NCBI GenBank assembly: GCA_008921705.1 | Contig: VFFE01007504.1 | Coordinates: forward strand, 1,485,894-1,549,893 | DNA: 64,000 bases | Direction of reading: 5' to 3' | Source: Burhinus oedicnemus | Lineage: Eukaryota > Chordata > Aves > Charadriiformes > Burhinidae | Shown here: positions 47,201 to 62,200 of the stretch, piece by piece | Layout of the letters: each line of letters starts with the position of its first letter | Position numbering within the stretch: the first letter of the stretch is position 1 | Notes under the pieces: generated by a model | The model's input: only the letters and a program-made list of their open reading frames with translations | What the model was told of the DNA's origin: nothing | Database searches by the model: none | Made by a program: the position numbers and the translations under genes

Positions 47201-50200
47201 GTGCAAGAACAATTTAAACTGAGATTATGTGTGAGCACTGGGTTGTGAAAACTTGCTTCCTCTTTGCTCTAGATTCTAAACAAATTACTCTTCCCTGAAT
47301 ACCCAGTGTCTTCAGGCTGAGGCGAAAAAAACCACCTGATTTCAGTGTTTCTCATGGATTCTTCAACAAGCTACTGAATGGTCATGTTCTTGTTTTGTTT
47401 CTATTATCATCTGGAAACCTGACCAACTATTGGCATGAAAAACAGGTTTTAGTCTAACCTCAATTTACAGAAACATGAAGCGATGACAAACCTTAGCCAC
47501 AATAAAGTCTAATTCTGGACATTAGGCATGCTGAGCTGATGAGGGCAGTGATGAGTAGAAGATTTATTTTCAAAACCTGATTCTAGAATGGTAAATTCCC
47601 CGTGCTGCTTTTGTAAAGACAAGCATCAGTATCTGTTGGTGGTAATTTTGTGAAGAACTAACAGTTCTGTGAAACAAAAGAGGAAGCGTAAAGGGCACAG
47701 ACCTACCCTGAATTTCTCCTTGTGGATCTTTGTAGTACCATTTCTGCATGGCTTCATGGAACAATGGCATAGAGGAACCCTTTGCTCTGTGCTCTTGAAT
47801 TTTTGCTGCTAGTCTTTCATCATCAAGTGCACTGTCCTGCAGGTATGCCACCATTTTCTCTGCTTGCTGCAGGAGACGTCAAAACCAGCAAGGAATACAA
47901 GAGTTAGATGTGTGCTTACAGATTTGAAAATGAGTATGTCAAAACAACCTCGTACTACCCAGTGCTCAAGAGCATACCGGGAACTACAGGCAACTCAAGG
48001 ACTAGTGTAACTGTACCACAAACCCTGAGTTCAGTTTACCACCTTGTAAGAATCATGAATGAGTATGGTTCACCTGCCTAAGTAAAGCTTTAAAACAACT
48101 TGTCAAGAAGGTCCCACACAGTATCACGGTGAAAAATACAACCAGTATGGGAGCACTAGCATGGAGAATGCTCTACATCCCAGCAGTCACTAAACTTTCA
48201 TGAACACAGTGTGTGCTTCATTTATGTATTTTGAGGGAGGGTGCCTTTTTTTTTTTAAACATATTGGGCATACTGTTTTATGGTTTCTCAAGGCAAATGG
48301 TAAGGCTACTTGACAGTAGTCATAAGCACCAGGATACGTAGCTCTTTAACACTGGATATAGTGTCCTTATTCAGAAAAAAACTACATAGGCTTGAATTAT
48401 TCTCCAAAAAACCAACGAAAGGAGGAAAAGTAGCTTTCAGTATCATTGTGGAGTGTAAAGTTTCAGCTGCATTTCTGTTCTTATGGGCTTCAAGTATTTT
48501 CTGCATTCCGCATTCCTCTAGTCTCACTATTGTCAACAACAAAGGAATTTGAGAAATTTTACCTGCTCTAGGTGTTTGAGGCCCTCTTCATCATCTGGGT
48601 CAGTGGGAATGTTGCCCATGCCTGGAGCAGCTGTGACAGGTGTCTGAACTGGCCGCAGAGCAGGATTTGAATTGGAAAGAGGAGGAGAAAGATGAGCAGG
48701 AGAAGCTGTGTCTGCAGAAGTCTGTGGCAAAGGCTGAGCAACAGAAGCCAAATCTAAAGAAAAATGTTAAAATTAGTTCACTATCCTTAACATGAAAATA
48801 AATGAAAGTTACTTTTAAGAACTTACTATAGAAAAACATTCAACAGCTCAAAATTAGCACCAAAGCAAAAAGCATTTTCAGATCTTCTGTATGTATGACT
48901 GCACATTGGTACTGTTTACAGCACAGGCACCCAACCTAACTTCAAGGAACAAACAGTTTAGTTCTAACAGTGCAGAACTCGGCACATTTCAGCATATCCT
49001 GTTCCCTGGCCATATAGGTTTTTCCAGACTGAATTGCTGTACCTCAATGAGACACATCCACAACTAGCGCATATTTCTCTAGACTGCATTGCAATGTGAA
49101 GTACCAGTGAACTGCAAGCATTTGAAATAGCGTATCCAACAAATCCTGCGTATGTAAGACCAGCTGGTGAATCCTGACTTTTCATCGCCATAATCCAGTC
49201 CTCGCCTCTTAAAAGAGACGAAGACTAATCACAAGTAGTAATGGAAACTTACTAAATTTATCTGTCAAGTTTATTACCTTCTCCTCTGTTGGAGATTTTG
49301 GCTGGCGGTGTATTCTCCGTTCGATTCTCTTTATCTTCTGGTTTTTCTGTTCTTTCTGGCACAGATTCTTCCTTCCTTTCAAAAAGGCTTGTCTGCAGCG
49401 GGTCTGGAGGCTGGGATTTCGGTGGAGTATCTGACCTGGCAGCTGGTGAAGACGTTTGGACTGCTTCTTCCACTGCTTCTGTAACATTGCACGGTTCTAC
49501 ATAACTGAATTAACAGAAATTCTACACTGCAGCACAGAACAGATGCATGAGAAGTCCCCCTTACCTGCCACTACTCTATCTGTTTTCTCCCCCTCTTTCT
49601 TGGTGGTCTTTTCATGATCTTTGGCTTCTTCATTGTGGCTCCCTTCAGAGTCAGATCTTTCTTCCCCTTCCTCCACAGGTCGGAAGTCCATCTCCTGTTC
49701 CTCAGGGATTGGCTCCTTCTGCACCTTCTACAAAGTCAACATAATCATCCACAATCTACGCAACATACCAGGACATTTGCTCAAAGGGAACAAAGGGCCC
49801 AAGACAGCTTTTCACCTTTAAAGAGAGAAATGCTCCAGAGGAGTCAAATGTTCCCATTTCTTCTTCTGCATCTTCTAAGCACCACTCAGGAAGACTGTCT
49901 CTGTCATCATCCATGCTGCCACTCCCACACCGTACTCGTCGATAACCCCGTTCATCATCCCGTTCCCGGAAATCAAATTCAAACCTCCGCCGTCGCTCCA
50001 TGTGTTCTCGCCAGCCTGCAGAACGAGGGCCGTCTAAGGTGGGGGGAAAGTAACTTTACAAGACAGTCCTGGGGGTAGTAGCTTACTTGGAAGGGTGAAG
50101 GGGTGGGTGAAGAGATGACAAACAGTGACAGAAATTCAGAAAACCCCTACAGGGTACAATCCAACCATGAACAGGCATCTTGAAGGACAAGGGAAAGAAA

Positions 50201-53200
50201 AGGCATATCTTACCATTAAGCAGAAAACATTCAAATACTGTCCCCACATTATAAATTGTATTATGAGCATTAAAAAAAACACATAAGGCTAAGAAAGCCG
50301 GGCTACATAATCTAAAACATGCTAGAGCATCAAAATAAGTTACACTAGATGCTGATTGAATTTACTAGTCATCACTGACTTAAATCTTTTTTGCCATCTT
50401 TATAAGATTTTATATTTTCTTTTAGGCTATCTGCAAAAGTCAAATCCTGAACCAGCCACCCATGCTTCTTTCCTCTTCCCCTCAGAGACACTTTTGTGCA
50501 TATACACGAAAAACAGACTTATGACTGTTCAAAGACCTTTGAAAGGACTCTTACATCTCTTGAATGGTAAGTTTTTAGCCATGGAATACCAAAACTTGGA
50601 GTAATAATAAGAAAAGAGGGAAAGCTTTCCAAAGTCAAGTGTAAATTTTATTTCACTTTTCATTCTAATCTATTCAGAAGACACCTTCATTCAACGAAGC
50701 TTAAAATCCTCTGACTGCAATAATGCTATTTAAACTGCAAAGAACTTGCTGCTAAGGAAAACAAATGGGGCATGAAAGGATTGTAAACAGCTTCCATCCA
50801 ATAGAAGCTGTCTTTACCAGAGAGGTGCAAAGCAAAAATGAGAGCACTTTAGTTTTTAGTGCTTTTAGTGGTGGCTGTGCTCTTTTCCAGAGGAAAAAAA
50901 AAAAACCACACACTCTTTTTGGTCTCAGAATTTGTGCAATCAGTGCAGTCTCACTGTTTATCAAATGGCTACCAAAAAAATATCACAGTAAAGAGGAGAA
51001 ACATTGCCCTCTGTTCCATTTGCTTCATATAAATGAGGAATGTTTCCACATCAACCCTAACATCGTAAGTATTAATATTAACCATGCAAAAATCCACCTT
51101 TGTCTCACAAATACAGGAAAAGTAAAACAACCTCCTTCTAGAAACACTATGAATTTTAAGATTATATTTTATCAAGCAAACACAAAAGGTTAGACTTTAA
51201 CAAGGCCTTTGCTATACTGTATGTGCTTATTTGCAAATAATTCCACTGTATGACTTAACCTATGCTTCTAGTTATGCCTTGGAAATAAAATAACATTTCT
51301 GGTATGCAAAACTGTCAAATCAATGTTCTGAGGCAACCTTTTTAATGTCATTAAGGAAAGAAATAGGGCAGTCTAAGCTTGCACTTATCCCATCTTTTCT
51401 TCCTGCTTTAAAGTAGTTATTAACATCTTAGGCCTGCTATGTCAGCCTCTTGTTCATCAGTAACTTCTTGGAAAACAGGTAAGCAAAGACAAAGGCTCAC
51501 TGAAGATGCACTAATGGAGTAAGTGCTCTGGAGAGCTCAAGTAATAACCATTTCATGCATCCTCTTCAGAAGAGGATGCCTGCATCGTGCTCTGTGCACC
51601 TGTGTCCACAGCGCCCTGGCCTCTGAGTCACACATATGCACGTCTCATTAAAATGCTGTTCAATTTTAAAAGAACAAAAGCATCTCTGGGAGCAAGCAGC
51701 AACTAAGCAGGACAACACAGTCTACCTGAAAGAAAAGGCCTGACACCGAAATTCCACTGCATCAGCAGCAGTGGTAAGTTTACTTCCCCTCTCCCCATCA
51801 GAAATATCAACGCATCAAAACCAGGACCTCCTTTGAAATCGGAGGGCTTTTTCCGAGGTTTAAGTGTGACAGGTTGCCAACAACCAGACCGCATCTCTAA
51901 GTAAAACCACAGGCAGACTTCCCCTCAGGACACCCAGCAAAGTCTATGTCAGGTTTCCCAATATATGGAAAAACAGAGCTATGGCCTGAACCTGGCAATG
52001 CAGTATCATACAAAGAAATTAGTATCTCTGCCTGTTTGCTATCTTGGGGCTCGCAAAGAGGCAAGTATCTCTTCTTCAGCTGTCTTTTGTATAGAGGAGG
52101 AAAATTTGGTATTAAGAACTTTTTGTGCAGCTGTAAATGGACCATCTTGATAACACACATTTAGAAGAGCCTCTATTTTTACACGGCTCACACCCCTACA
52201 CCAGCAGCACAGGCTCTTCACAGTGGGACTCAAACATGGTTTTTGAAAGTGAATTCTAAGCGTTTTGTTATTTCCAGGTATCTTCAAAATTCAAGTTAAG
52301 GTTTTGTTTACCATGTGGTCTGCTTGCAAAGATTTAGGTGCACAACCTCCTTTTATATCCCACACATTTTCAGAGCTAGGTGGACAGGCAAAAAGAAGAG
52401 GTAAGTTGAGCAGACACATGCCCTTGTTTCTTAATAACAAAAGATTATAAAAATCTGGCTAGAATATAGTGGGCAACTCAGGTGTGAAGTACAGGGTTGC
52501 CAATCTTTAAAGCAAGCCAAAGTAAAAGGTAAATATTAAATTCTTACCTAAAGTTTTTTAAGCAACAGTTAGGACACAAACATAGCTTTAAATTCAGTCC
52601 TGTCGTATCATTAGGCACCAGTTATATGATCATAATGCCAAGTTAAAAGAAATAATTTTAAGCTAAATTTACCCCTCGCAATTTATGGTGACAATATAGG
52701 TGAAAGAAAGGACTGCTGGCTGTTTCAGAAAATCCAAGTATACTTTAGTCTCAATTATTGATAGCTATTTCTCTCTTAAAAGTTATATTCTCTAATTCAG
52801 TAAAGAAATTTCTAATGTATACTAAAACAGTACTAAATACTAAATTAAACAATACTAAATATTAAACAAAAGACAAAGGAATAGTACAAAGTTTACTTTT
52901 TTGGCATATATTGTATATGAACCTCATTTTTATTTTGCTCAATTTTAGAGCAAGACGTACTTAAGCTGCTTTAAGATATTCAAGAAACACAAGCACAATG
53001 GCCAAAAAATAAGTCTACCTGATTCATAGCAGTTGATTCTGAAAATGGAGTGAACCAAGACAAATTTGAAAGTCTTTTCAAAAAAAGCAGCAACCAAAAA
53101 ATCTTTATATGAGATTACAGACTAAGGTCTCTTTAAAATGCTTTTCAGCAAAAAGATCTTGATAGAGCAGCTTAAGCAAAGACAAAAAAATCATAAAAAA

Positions 53201-56200
53201 GAAATTTTAGGCAAGAAGACAAAATTCCTATTCCATAAGGATGACCTGGTAACAAAAAACCAAAACCAAAACCATCTATACACCATTCACTAGTTTTGGG
53301 ACCAAAAAAGGTTTGTATAGGTATCTGATAAAATGTAGTTGCTCTGCAAATTTAAAGGGCAATCATTGTATGAATGCAAGAACTGGAACAACAGAAAGAA
53401 GGGACTTTTTAGGTAAGCAGTCATTAAATCATTAAAATGATGGTTAAAAACTTTTTTAAAAAATGAAAAAAAGAGAACTTTGAAGCAGCCCATGAATTTA
53501 AAGCTATTGTCACATTCTGCTTACAGATGGTTAACCCAGTCTAAAGATCCTATTTCACATCTACAATAGCAGCAGTACCACATTTACCCAGAACAACTAG
53601 CAAAACAACTTTTTCATTGTATAAGCCAAGGAAAGATGTCTTCTCATCAGATGTCAAGTCCTAGTGCACAGACAGTAGTAGAAAAAGTAGAAACCCCATG
53701 AACTCTGATTGGAAAAGCCTACTGATGCAATCCAGACAGTTTTCATTCTGCAAAACCAGACAAGTTTACATCCTTCTGAATTAAGTAGTAGAAGGAAAAA
53801 GGCGTTAGGCTTGTGTATTTTAAGAAGTCTGACTGATTTGCTTCACTTTATTACTAATACTCAGGAGATCCCTCACTTCCTATGAAGCATAGCCACGTGA
53901 GAGAACAGTTTTAACGCAGCATGGACACGTGACAGATCCCTTCAACTATGTCAAGGGAGTTAACTTTAGCAACAATAAATCAGACCACAGAATCTGGGAA
54001 ACTATACTTAGGAGCACAAGACTGCTTCACTAGAAGCAGTCCATCCTCTTCATCCTTTGTGCCTATTAAAAAAGCACAAAATGAGCAGATTTGGGTCAAC
54101 GATCCTGCAGTAAACACAGCTGAAGGAGCAAGAGGCATTCAAAACCTAGAAAAACAATCGTCTGTGGGAATGAAAGTATTCTTTGCTTAATAAGAGAAGA
54201 CTATAAACTCAAGCCTGACAACTGCTACATTCTTCTAAACCATTCTCACCCAAAAGAAAAAAAACAAGCAGCATACAATCTAGTAGGGAGTATGCAGAGC
54301 CAAGTAAAAGGAAGGTCCAGCTAAACAAATGACGACAGTACTCTGAAGACATTTCTCTATTTTTAGCAGGACACATGATTAGTACTATTACCTAACAGCA
54401 AAATAAGTACAAAGAAGCAGTTCAAGACAGGCCAATTTGAGTTAAACTCATTGTTTAAAGCAAGAATGTGATTTAAACTGTTTTGATAGTCCTGTGGCTA
54501 CTACTAACAGGAGAATTCAAATACAGCTCTGACCAAAGCTGAGAGACTAGTAGAATACAGCTGTGAACTCAGTCTATCTCAAAATTAGCAACTTCTCTGC
54601 AGATTCACAGAATTCTCAGAACCGGCTCTTTATTATACCTGCTAGAACTAACTTGTAAATGAAGTTAAGTTAGTTGTCTCCTACAGCAAGAATTCAAATA
54701 AGCAGTAATATTTCCTATGATGGAAGTAAGAATTTTCAAAACCTTTCTTCAGAACATCTTCCAAAAAAGTTCAAGACATGAACGAACTTCTGAACTTTGA
54801 GGTCTATGCTTCCTTTTAAGCTAAAGTATGCAGGCTTGTACTTGGAAAACACTCCACTCAAGTATCATGCTGCATCTGATCATCATGAGGTACTATCGTA
54901 GCTGGCCTGATGTCATCTGAACTATATTACAAAGCAGCAGTGTCTCATGAACAATCGTGACCAAACACTGGGGAAAAGAAAATTACATTCTTTAAAATTT
55001 GCCCCTTAGCCGTGCTCTAAATAGAAAACATCTGATAGTAAGTCTAGCCTTGGTCTCACTGCTGAAATTTAGTACAAGCTGACAGTTGTTTGAGGGCAGA
55101 GTAATATGTAGCTGCGGAGAGAGTTAGGAACAGAGGTAACGGTTGCTCACAACCCATCATAGTACTGAAAGTCCTTTGGGATGTTGAAAAGAGTGATGGA
55201 CCCATTTTAAGAGCAAGTGTGACTTCTCTTCAATTAAAAAAAGTTGTCCACCTCAGTCCCAAAAGTGTCCCATGCCTCCTTTGCTTCCCTATGAAGATGT
55301 AACAAGTAGAAAAACTATAATTCTCCCTTGGCTCCCCAGAAGCCTTCTGCAGGCAAAAGGTACCCAAAACCAAGATCCCACAACAGGTATGAGTGGCTAG
55401 ATCTTTTCCAGGTAGAAGAAAAAAAATAATTTTTTATATATATATATATATGTTTCAGCCATACTACTCAAATAAGCTCCGCTTCATATTTCTCCTCCAA
55501 CTTTGGCAATGCAATGCTGGAAAGCAAGGGAAAAAGATCGATTTTGTCAGGCCAGAGAGGGGGAGAGTGACACCAAACAGATGCCTGAAATTTAGTGAGA
55601 CAAGACATCCTATAGCTAACTACAAGATGCATAGAGCAACATATTTTGAGATTTTTCCAAGGATGCCTCTCAGCATCGCAAACACATTTGGAAAACTAGA
55701 AAGAGACCAACAACCTGAACGGTTTAGTGCCAGCATGACTCTGCAGCCTTAGATATGCTACCTAATGTGGGTAACTTCTCTCCTCTCAGCATCACAGCCA
55801 CAGAGGAACAGTACTATTAAAAAAACCCTTTGATTTTACAAGACACACACACACCTGTAGCACAACACAGACACGCACACACCTGAAAAATATTGTTTCC
55901 TTAAATACATGAGGGTATTGAAGACATTAAAAACAAAACAAAAGGCACATAATTTTGTGCTAATCATTTTGTGACCAAGAGCCCCATGTACGCCAAAACA
56001 GTATTTAATGACCAAAACTGCATGAACCTTACCTATTTTTGTCCCAAACTTTATGCCACCTCCCATTGTTCCTCTGCTTTCCCCACACTGATTCATCCAC
56101 TGCCCTTTCCCTATAAGTATGGCTGCATTTTTCTCCAGATCTCTCACCTGGACTGTGAGGGCGCCACCTCTCACCATCCCTCCGTGACCCAGCCAGACGC

Positions 56201-59200
56201 CAGCCTCCATCATCATCTTCTCCATTTTGTTCCTCCCTGAAGATGCGCCAGTTCTCGCTCTCAGAGCGTATAAATTCATGTTTCCTCCCTGTTGTTGCTG
56301 TCCCACCTTCCTCAAAGTTTGGTCTCACTGCAAAGAAAACACATGCCAGTGAACATGCATTCCATCTTTAAGAACCTAGAAACAAAGGGGTTGAAATCTT
56401 ACTCCCTTAGAGGCAAAAATGCACCAGAAGTAAGTAGTGATAGGAACCTAGGAGAAGAATGGAAGTTCATGGAAGGAAACATATGACAGAGACAAATTAA
56501 GGAAATCCCTCCACGTCCCTATGAACCCTGGGATGGAAAGACTGAGGAAAAAAACCAGAAGAAAGCAAAGATACAAGAAATTACGACAGAGATAGGAAAG
56601 ACAGAGGAGAAAAAGATGAGTTTAAGAGACACAGGGAAGCATAAAAGGAAACAAGCCAAGTCTCATGTTAAAGGAAAATAGGAATACAGTAAGCTGTGTA
56701 CATTCCACACATTTTATATAAACCAAACATACTTGCTACTTCTGTAATAAAAAGAATGAGATCTCTATATTTAATCCAATACGATGTACAGCATTCTTGC
56801 AATGTTTTAGGAAAGACTGAAATTTAAAATAGGATTAAGGATTAAACAAGAAAAACGTAGCAGTGTTAACATCCTGTGAATCCATCTTCTGGAGAGGCAA
56901 GGTCAGCATATTAAGTGTTAGAAGCAACTACGCTCAAGCTCAAGGACGAGTCTACCAGAAGTTTAGGAGACAGGATAGTCATTTAGTTCCTAATCCACAT
57001 TAAGTTATATTTAAAATAAGACATGTAAAATCCTCAAGTACTTAATGAAGAGCAACACTGTCACAAAACAATGATGTAAATATTTTCATAACAAGAATCC
57101 ACATTATACACCAGTAACTCAGGTTAGACATACATGCTGCTTTTAGTATTGACTCATCCTGACAAGGATACACCACCACCGAAATAAATGGTAGTACTAG
57201 CTTCAGGACTTCTGGACTGTGTATTTCTTTAAGTATGTCAGCTGTGTAGCACCAGAATTCTCACAGGAACCATGGTGATGCCGCATCTTCGCATACTATT
57301 AATCAGCGTTAACCTGAAATTGTGTGGTTATCTATAAAAAAAATTCAAGTACTAAAGAAAGGTATGCTTAGTTTTCCTTCTTAGAGTCTTAAAATCCAAA
57401 AATCTAAGATATCTGGTGAAGATCGCATAGTATGCCTGCTTGCTTAGACAGGAAAAACAAAAGAAAGCATGACTATACAACTAAGATTCCTGGGGTGGAA
57501 AGGGACATTTTTAAGAATTTAGTATAGGAAGGATAGGAGATTGCATTCCCTTTTCTTCACATCATACAGCTTTTTCAGTTAATGAAAAAAGTGAGGAAAC
57601 AGTACCTGAAATTCTATGGCATATCAAACCTCCTTTTAGAACTCAGAAATTCTTCCTATGTAGAGATATTGCACTCTGGAGACAGGAAACACACACTGTC
57701 TTTGGACTTTGCATGTATCTTGGAGAAAAGCCATCATCCCTTCTCCACCACCTCAAAACACTGGAGGGAAAAAAACTTTTTCTTTCTCCAGCTCAAAATT
57801 TACCACAGTATATTTTTTTAGGGCGGGACTATAGTGAGAGAATACAGGTGGAATTCAATCCAGAGCACAAAATTCAATATGTTTCCACTTTCCCACACTC
57901 CAGGTTCACATGAAATCCTTTCACCAGTGACACAGGAACAAGTTTCTCCAAGAATTTTCAAGATGGCAGGGTCCTTGACCTATCAAGTAGATAGAGGCAG
58001 GAAACACCACAATGCTTAAGATGCAAAAGTTCTTCCACCCTGATGACTGAGTGACTACAAGTGACTACTTGAGGACCTCAGAAAGGTAAATGGAATATGT
58101 TGTTTCTATATAAAGAAAGAGCTAAAGTACATTGGCTAATTTGAAGTACATCATCAGTATCAACGGGCAATCTCAGCTATGAAGCCTAATATAACCCAGA
58201 AACACATTTACTTCATTGAAGGGGACATCTGGCTAAAGACCACTTCTGTACATGCTGGGCTTTGAGAAGAAAAATTTTAAAACAGTGTATTTTGGGAAGT
58301 CTCTAGTGATACTGGATCCAAATTGCTGGAGACACTCCCTTAATTTGGTAAGTACAATGTTAGCAAATTTACTTATCTGGAATGGATAAATCTTTGCAGA
58401 CGAAGGTCAACAACATTCTCTTTTCCCATGCTTCACAGAAAATAAAGGAAGACAACAAGCTAGACAGAAAAATCTAACTCTGGGAAATACAGGTTGGGTT
58501 TTGGGTTTTTTTGTTTGTTTGTTTTAATTTAGGCCTCTGAAAAACGTCACGTAGAAGAATGTAACGGGAAGTGCAGGGAAGCATCTCAGTATTGCTCCTG
58601 GGATGGGCTTCGCATAGTGGAAAACTAGGAGACAGAGCTACAGAGCCAAGTCAGCTGAAATAAACCATACAAGGATAGTGGCCCAGGAGAGAGCTGCAAT
58701 CCAACAGACCAGATGTGCCTAAGACCCAGACAATAAGGAATATGCCTTATTCTTTCTGAACTGTTTTTTTAAAATGCTACAAGAGGAAAAATGTAATTTT
58801 TTTTATTCTGCAGCACAAGACTCATTTTTCCTCACTAATACAGTTACTGACAGAAGTTACTCAGTTTGCTATTTTGAGACTAGAAAGATATTATTTTTAG
58901 ATATATATCTATTCTTTTCATCAAAATTCACAGCTATTACCTGACACTCATTCAGTGACATTAATTTGAGAGATTTTAGACTCTACCAATTAAGAAAAAA
59001 AGATGTTATTTCTTTCCATTGTTATTAAGTTCAGCTAAGATTCTGGAGACTGCTGTTTAATACTAGCAAGCTATCAGTTCTGCTGTTCCAAAAACATTTG
59101 AAAAGAAAAAAGTTACCCAAAAATATTGTGAAGTCTACTTTGCCACTGAATACCCATACATTCTTAGTGCCTCTGCAGATATATACATGCTATAGGGATA

Positions 59201-62200
59201 TCTAAGGCAACTCATGTTTTCTTAGTCCTTAAGACAGCTGGTTTTGCTCCCAAGAACTGAAGTGTTGAAGTCAGGTTTTGTATTCTGAACTTGTAGAAAA
59301 TGGCATCCCCATTTGCTGCTGCGGGGCTTAAAACACACTTCTCTACAGAGGTGACAAAACATCAAATGCTGTTTGCCAAGATCAAATGCAAGTAGGATCC
59401 TATCCTACCCCTCCCCTAATTTTAAATTCTACAGCATTAGAAATCTGAGAACCAGAAAAAGAATTGATTATAAAGGGTCTGTATCATATTCATCTGAGGA
59501 TGGTATCACCTGTGATTCTGAAACCTTTTTAAACACAGCATTTCACATCAGGTGACTGTTCTGACACCACACCTCAGTGGAATTAAGAGAGAAAATGAAG
59601 CATATCCTGACATAGTTAAGTTTTTTAGTACTAAAACATCATAGCAAGCAATATTCAAAGACAGCAAGGTATATGTCAAGACAGATCTGGCATTAGATGA
59701 TCTTGAACATTAGAGAGACCAGCCAAGAAAACAGTTCTTTATAAATACAAACCAGTCACAGGTTAAGGATCAGAAAAATCAAGCTACCCAAGTGACAGAA
59801 AGAGTATGACAAAACTGTATACAGGAATACTCCTACAGCTTACATCTAAATTTGTAACTTCTAAGTCCTAGCATATTGTCTCTGCAAACTGTTCCTAGAC
59901 TTGAGAACACATTTCAGCTGAAAAGACTTAGGTCAGAGAGTCAGTATTTGGCAATGTTTTAAGGATGAAAAAAACTAAAACACAATCTATGGTTTTGCCT
60001 TGGACTAATTGACTGGACTTCCTGAAGAGAAGGAGCAGTAAAAGGGCACCTCTGTTCAAGTCTGTCACAAAGCCAGCAATGGTGTTTACAGAAAACTTCA
60101 GATAGAGCCTAGTGGTATCCAGCCAAAAAAGCCTACAGCTGTGCAACACTGGGTTGAAGGGAGACTAACCACAAAGAACAAGACTGGGATTCTGGGACAC
60201 AGCCCTGTGGAAACACGTTTGTGAAGAGGACTTACTAACAGAATAGCAAATAACTTCTGTTCTCCATGCTGTCAGTCCATGTTTTCTATGACATACTCAC
60301 TGTTTGGAGAGAATAAACAGGAAAGCGATGATTGACAGCAGTAACGTTTCTTCTAAAGAGGGGAAAAAACTAGGAGAGTCTGTTAAGTGCTTTGACTTGC
60401 TCTCTTCTTTCTACTGCATACTACACACCTCCTCAAGAAGAGGATAAAAAGAAAAACCTTTGCAGCTAGTGTTTTTAAAGGAATTCAAGTAACTTTGCCT
60501 CAATGTGTAATTTTGTAGCTCATTTTACAGAAGAATAAAACAAATGGTCTTAAGATGATGTTTCTAAAGACGGACTACCTTCTCATTAGGATAGTAGTTG
60601 ACATCCTAAGGACACTACAGGGATACATACATAGTGAAGTGACTCGCTTGTAGCCAAAGTCAGTGACAGAGATCAAAAGTTCCAATGCCCATTTCTAGCT
60701 TGTTTTCTCTCTCTCCATAAAATCTCAGTCTCAACAGTAGGTCTCAAACACATACCACTCAAATATCAGTTCATATTTTTTCACTAAATTGACAATTGTC
60801 CACTGTCATGAGTATGGGTGAAGCAGTAAACTCAAAGGAATTAACAAGAGAATTTAATTCCATAACAACACCTAGAAATCACATACTGTAGCTATTTCAT
60901 CTGCTGTACAATTGTGTTAGATTTTCAATCTATTCAGTTGAATCAGATTAGAAAACATGTGACCGGACACCATACGCTTTCTACAGTATGAAATATGGTT
61001 TGTAAGAAAATACTGCTTGTAAAAAAAACCCCCAAAACTCCTACTTGTGAATAAAAGAGGCTGTCTGTAGATGAAGTTCAACTTTGCTGCAGTATAGAGG
61101 GAAGGGTCAAGGGCAAGTCACATTGTCCTATAGTCTTGCCACAGTGGTGAGTGTCCCCTTCCACTACATTATTTGCCCTGGTTCTGAAGGTCACACTATG
61201 CCTGTCACAGTTTTTGGTGCTGTGCCTGAACATGTATTAAAATGTTCCATACTAATGAAGCAAAGAATTAATGTTTTCCAATTTAGGGTTGGGGGGAAGG
61301 TTAAAGTAAAAAAAAAAGAGGGAGGATTTTGTTTCCTAAGCAGGAAAGTCTACATTAATAATTTTCCCAGCAGGCCTTCACTAGTTTTCCTGCAAACAAC
61401 CACAGCCTTTGTTTCTCAGATCCTCTTACATCTGACGTTCGATCAAAGCCCTCACATCAGCAGCTCACCAAGGGGAAAAAAAAAAAGTGTGAAATACTAC
61501 TGCATTACAAAGCTGTCCTCAGAGTTCGTTTTAGTAGTGAAGCATGCTGACCACTCTGTCCAGTTGTTCAGCTAAAACATCTTCCCTAAATAACTCTTCT
61601 CATTTGGTGAGAGAGGAAAATAGCTTAAGTGAATGTGGTTTCATTTAATGTATGGAATCAGCAACCCATCTAATCTGCATTGTTTCATTCCTAGGCTTTA
61701 GCAAAATCCTGTGATTAATTACATGTTTTCACAAAGGAGCACCGTGGAGAAGGAAGAGAAGTGGCCAGATCTACGTCTTCTGACCAGCATTAAACTACAG
61801 TTCAGCAACACCCTCCAGAGACCACTGGCTGTACCATTAGCTGCAGCCCACCCTTCTTTAACACCAACACTCAGAAGTTCAGGACCTAATGAGAAGAGGT
61901 GGCACTAGACAAGCAGACACAACAGTTTCCCTTTTCACCTAAACAAACAGTAGTTGACACTGGTGAGGGAGAAAGTATGGGAGAACAGTGTGTTTTTCAG
62001 CAGCAATACAGGAACATTTTTCATTAAGCTTTTCCAGGGGACTTTTGGCCTTTTCAACTTTCACATAAAATTAAGATTATACAAACCTAAAAAATTATCT
62101 TTATTAAGAAGGTGAGGGCGAAGGCACCCCTTTCTCCATGTAAGCATCTGAGGATTTCTCCTTGGCTGCTAAGGGTTTGTGTTGGGTAAAGAAACACTCC

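Larger units (their letters stand above)
29256..50033 (-). other. GIGYF2: Remaining GIGYF2 introns
   Basis: Introns longer than 300 bases not listed separately are 29256-31424, 31573-31948, 32119-33460, 33616-33918, 34446-35063, 35187-35765, 36003-37201, 42346-43153, 43255-43755, 43854-44410, 44519-45538, 45628-45998, 46166-47706, 47867-48562 and 48754-49277. I read them for exons, RNA genes and transposons and can support none. Confidence 0.6.
50034..56147 (-). other. GIGYF2: GIGYF2 6.1-kb intron
   Basis: AT-rich intron with a 23-base near-perfect palindrome at 51557-51579, a diverged repeat-like segment to about 51645, a (TA)n run at 55435-55451 and short CA runs near 55843. No antisense gene was found. 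Confidence 0.7.

Noticed and set aside
61084..61575. Plus-strand open frame of 163 codons near the end of the window
   Set aside because: No recognisable domain. Composition follows local AT-rich intron sequence with homopolymer Lys runs. Treated as chance.
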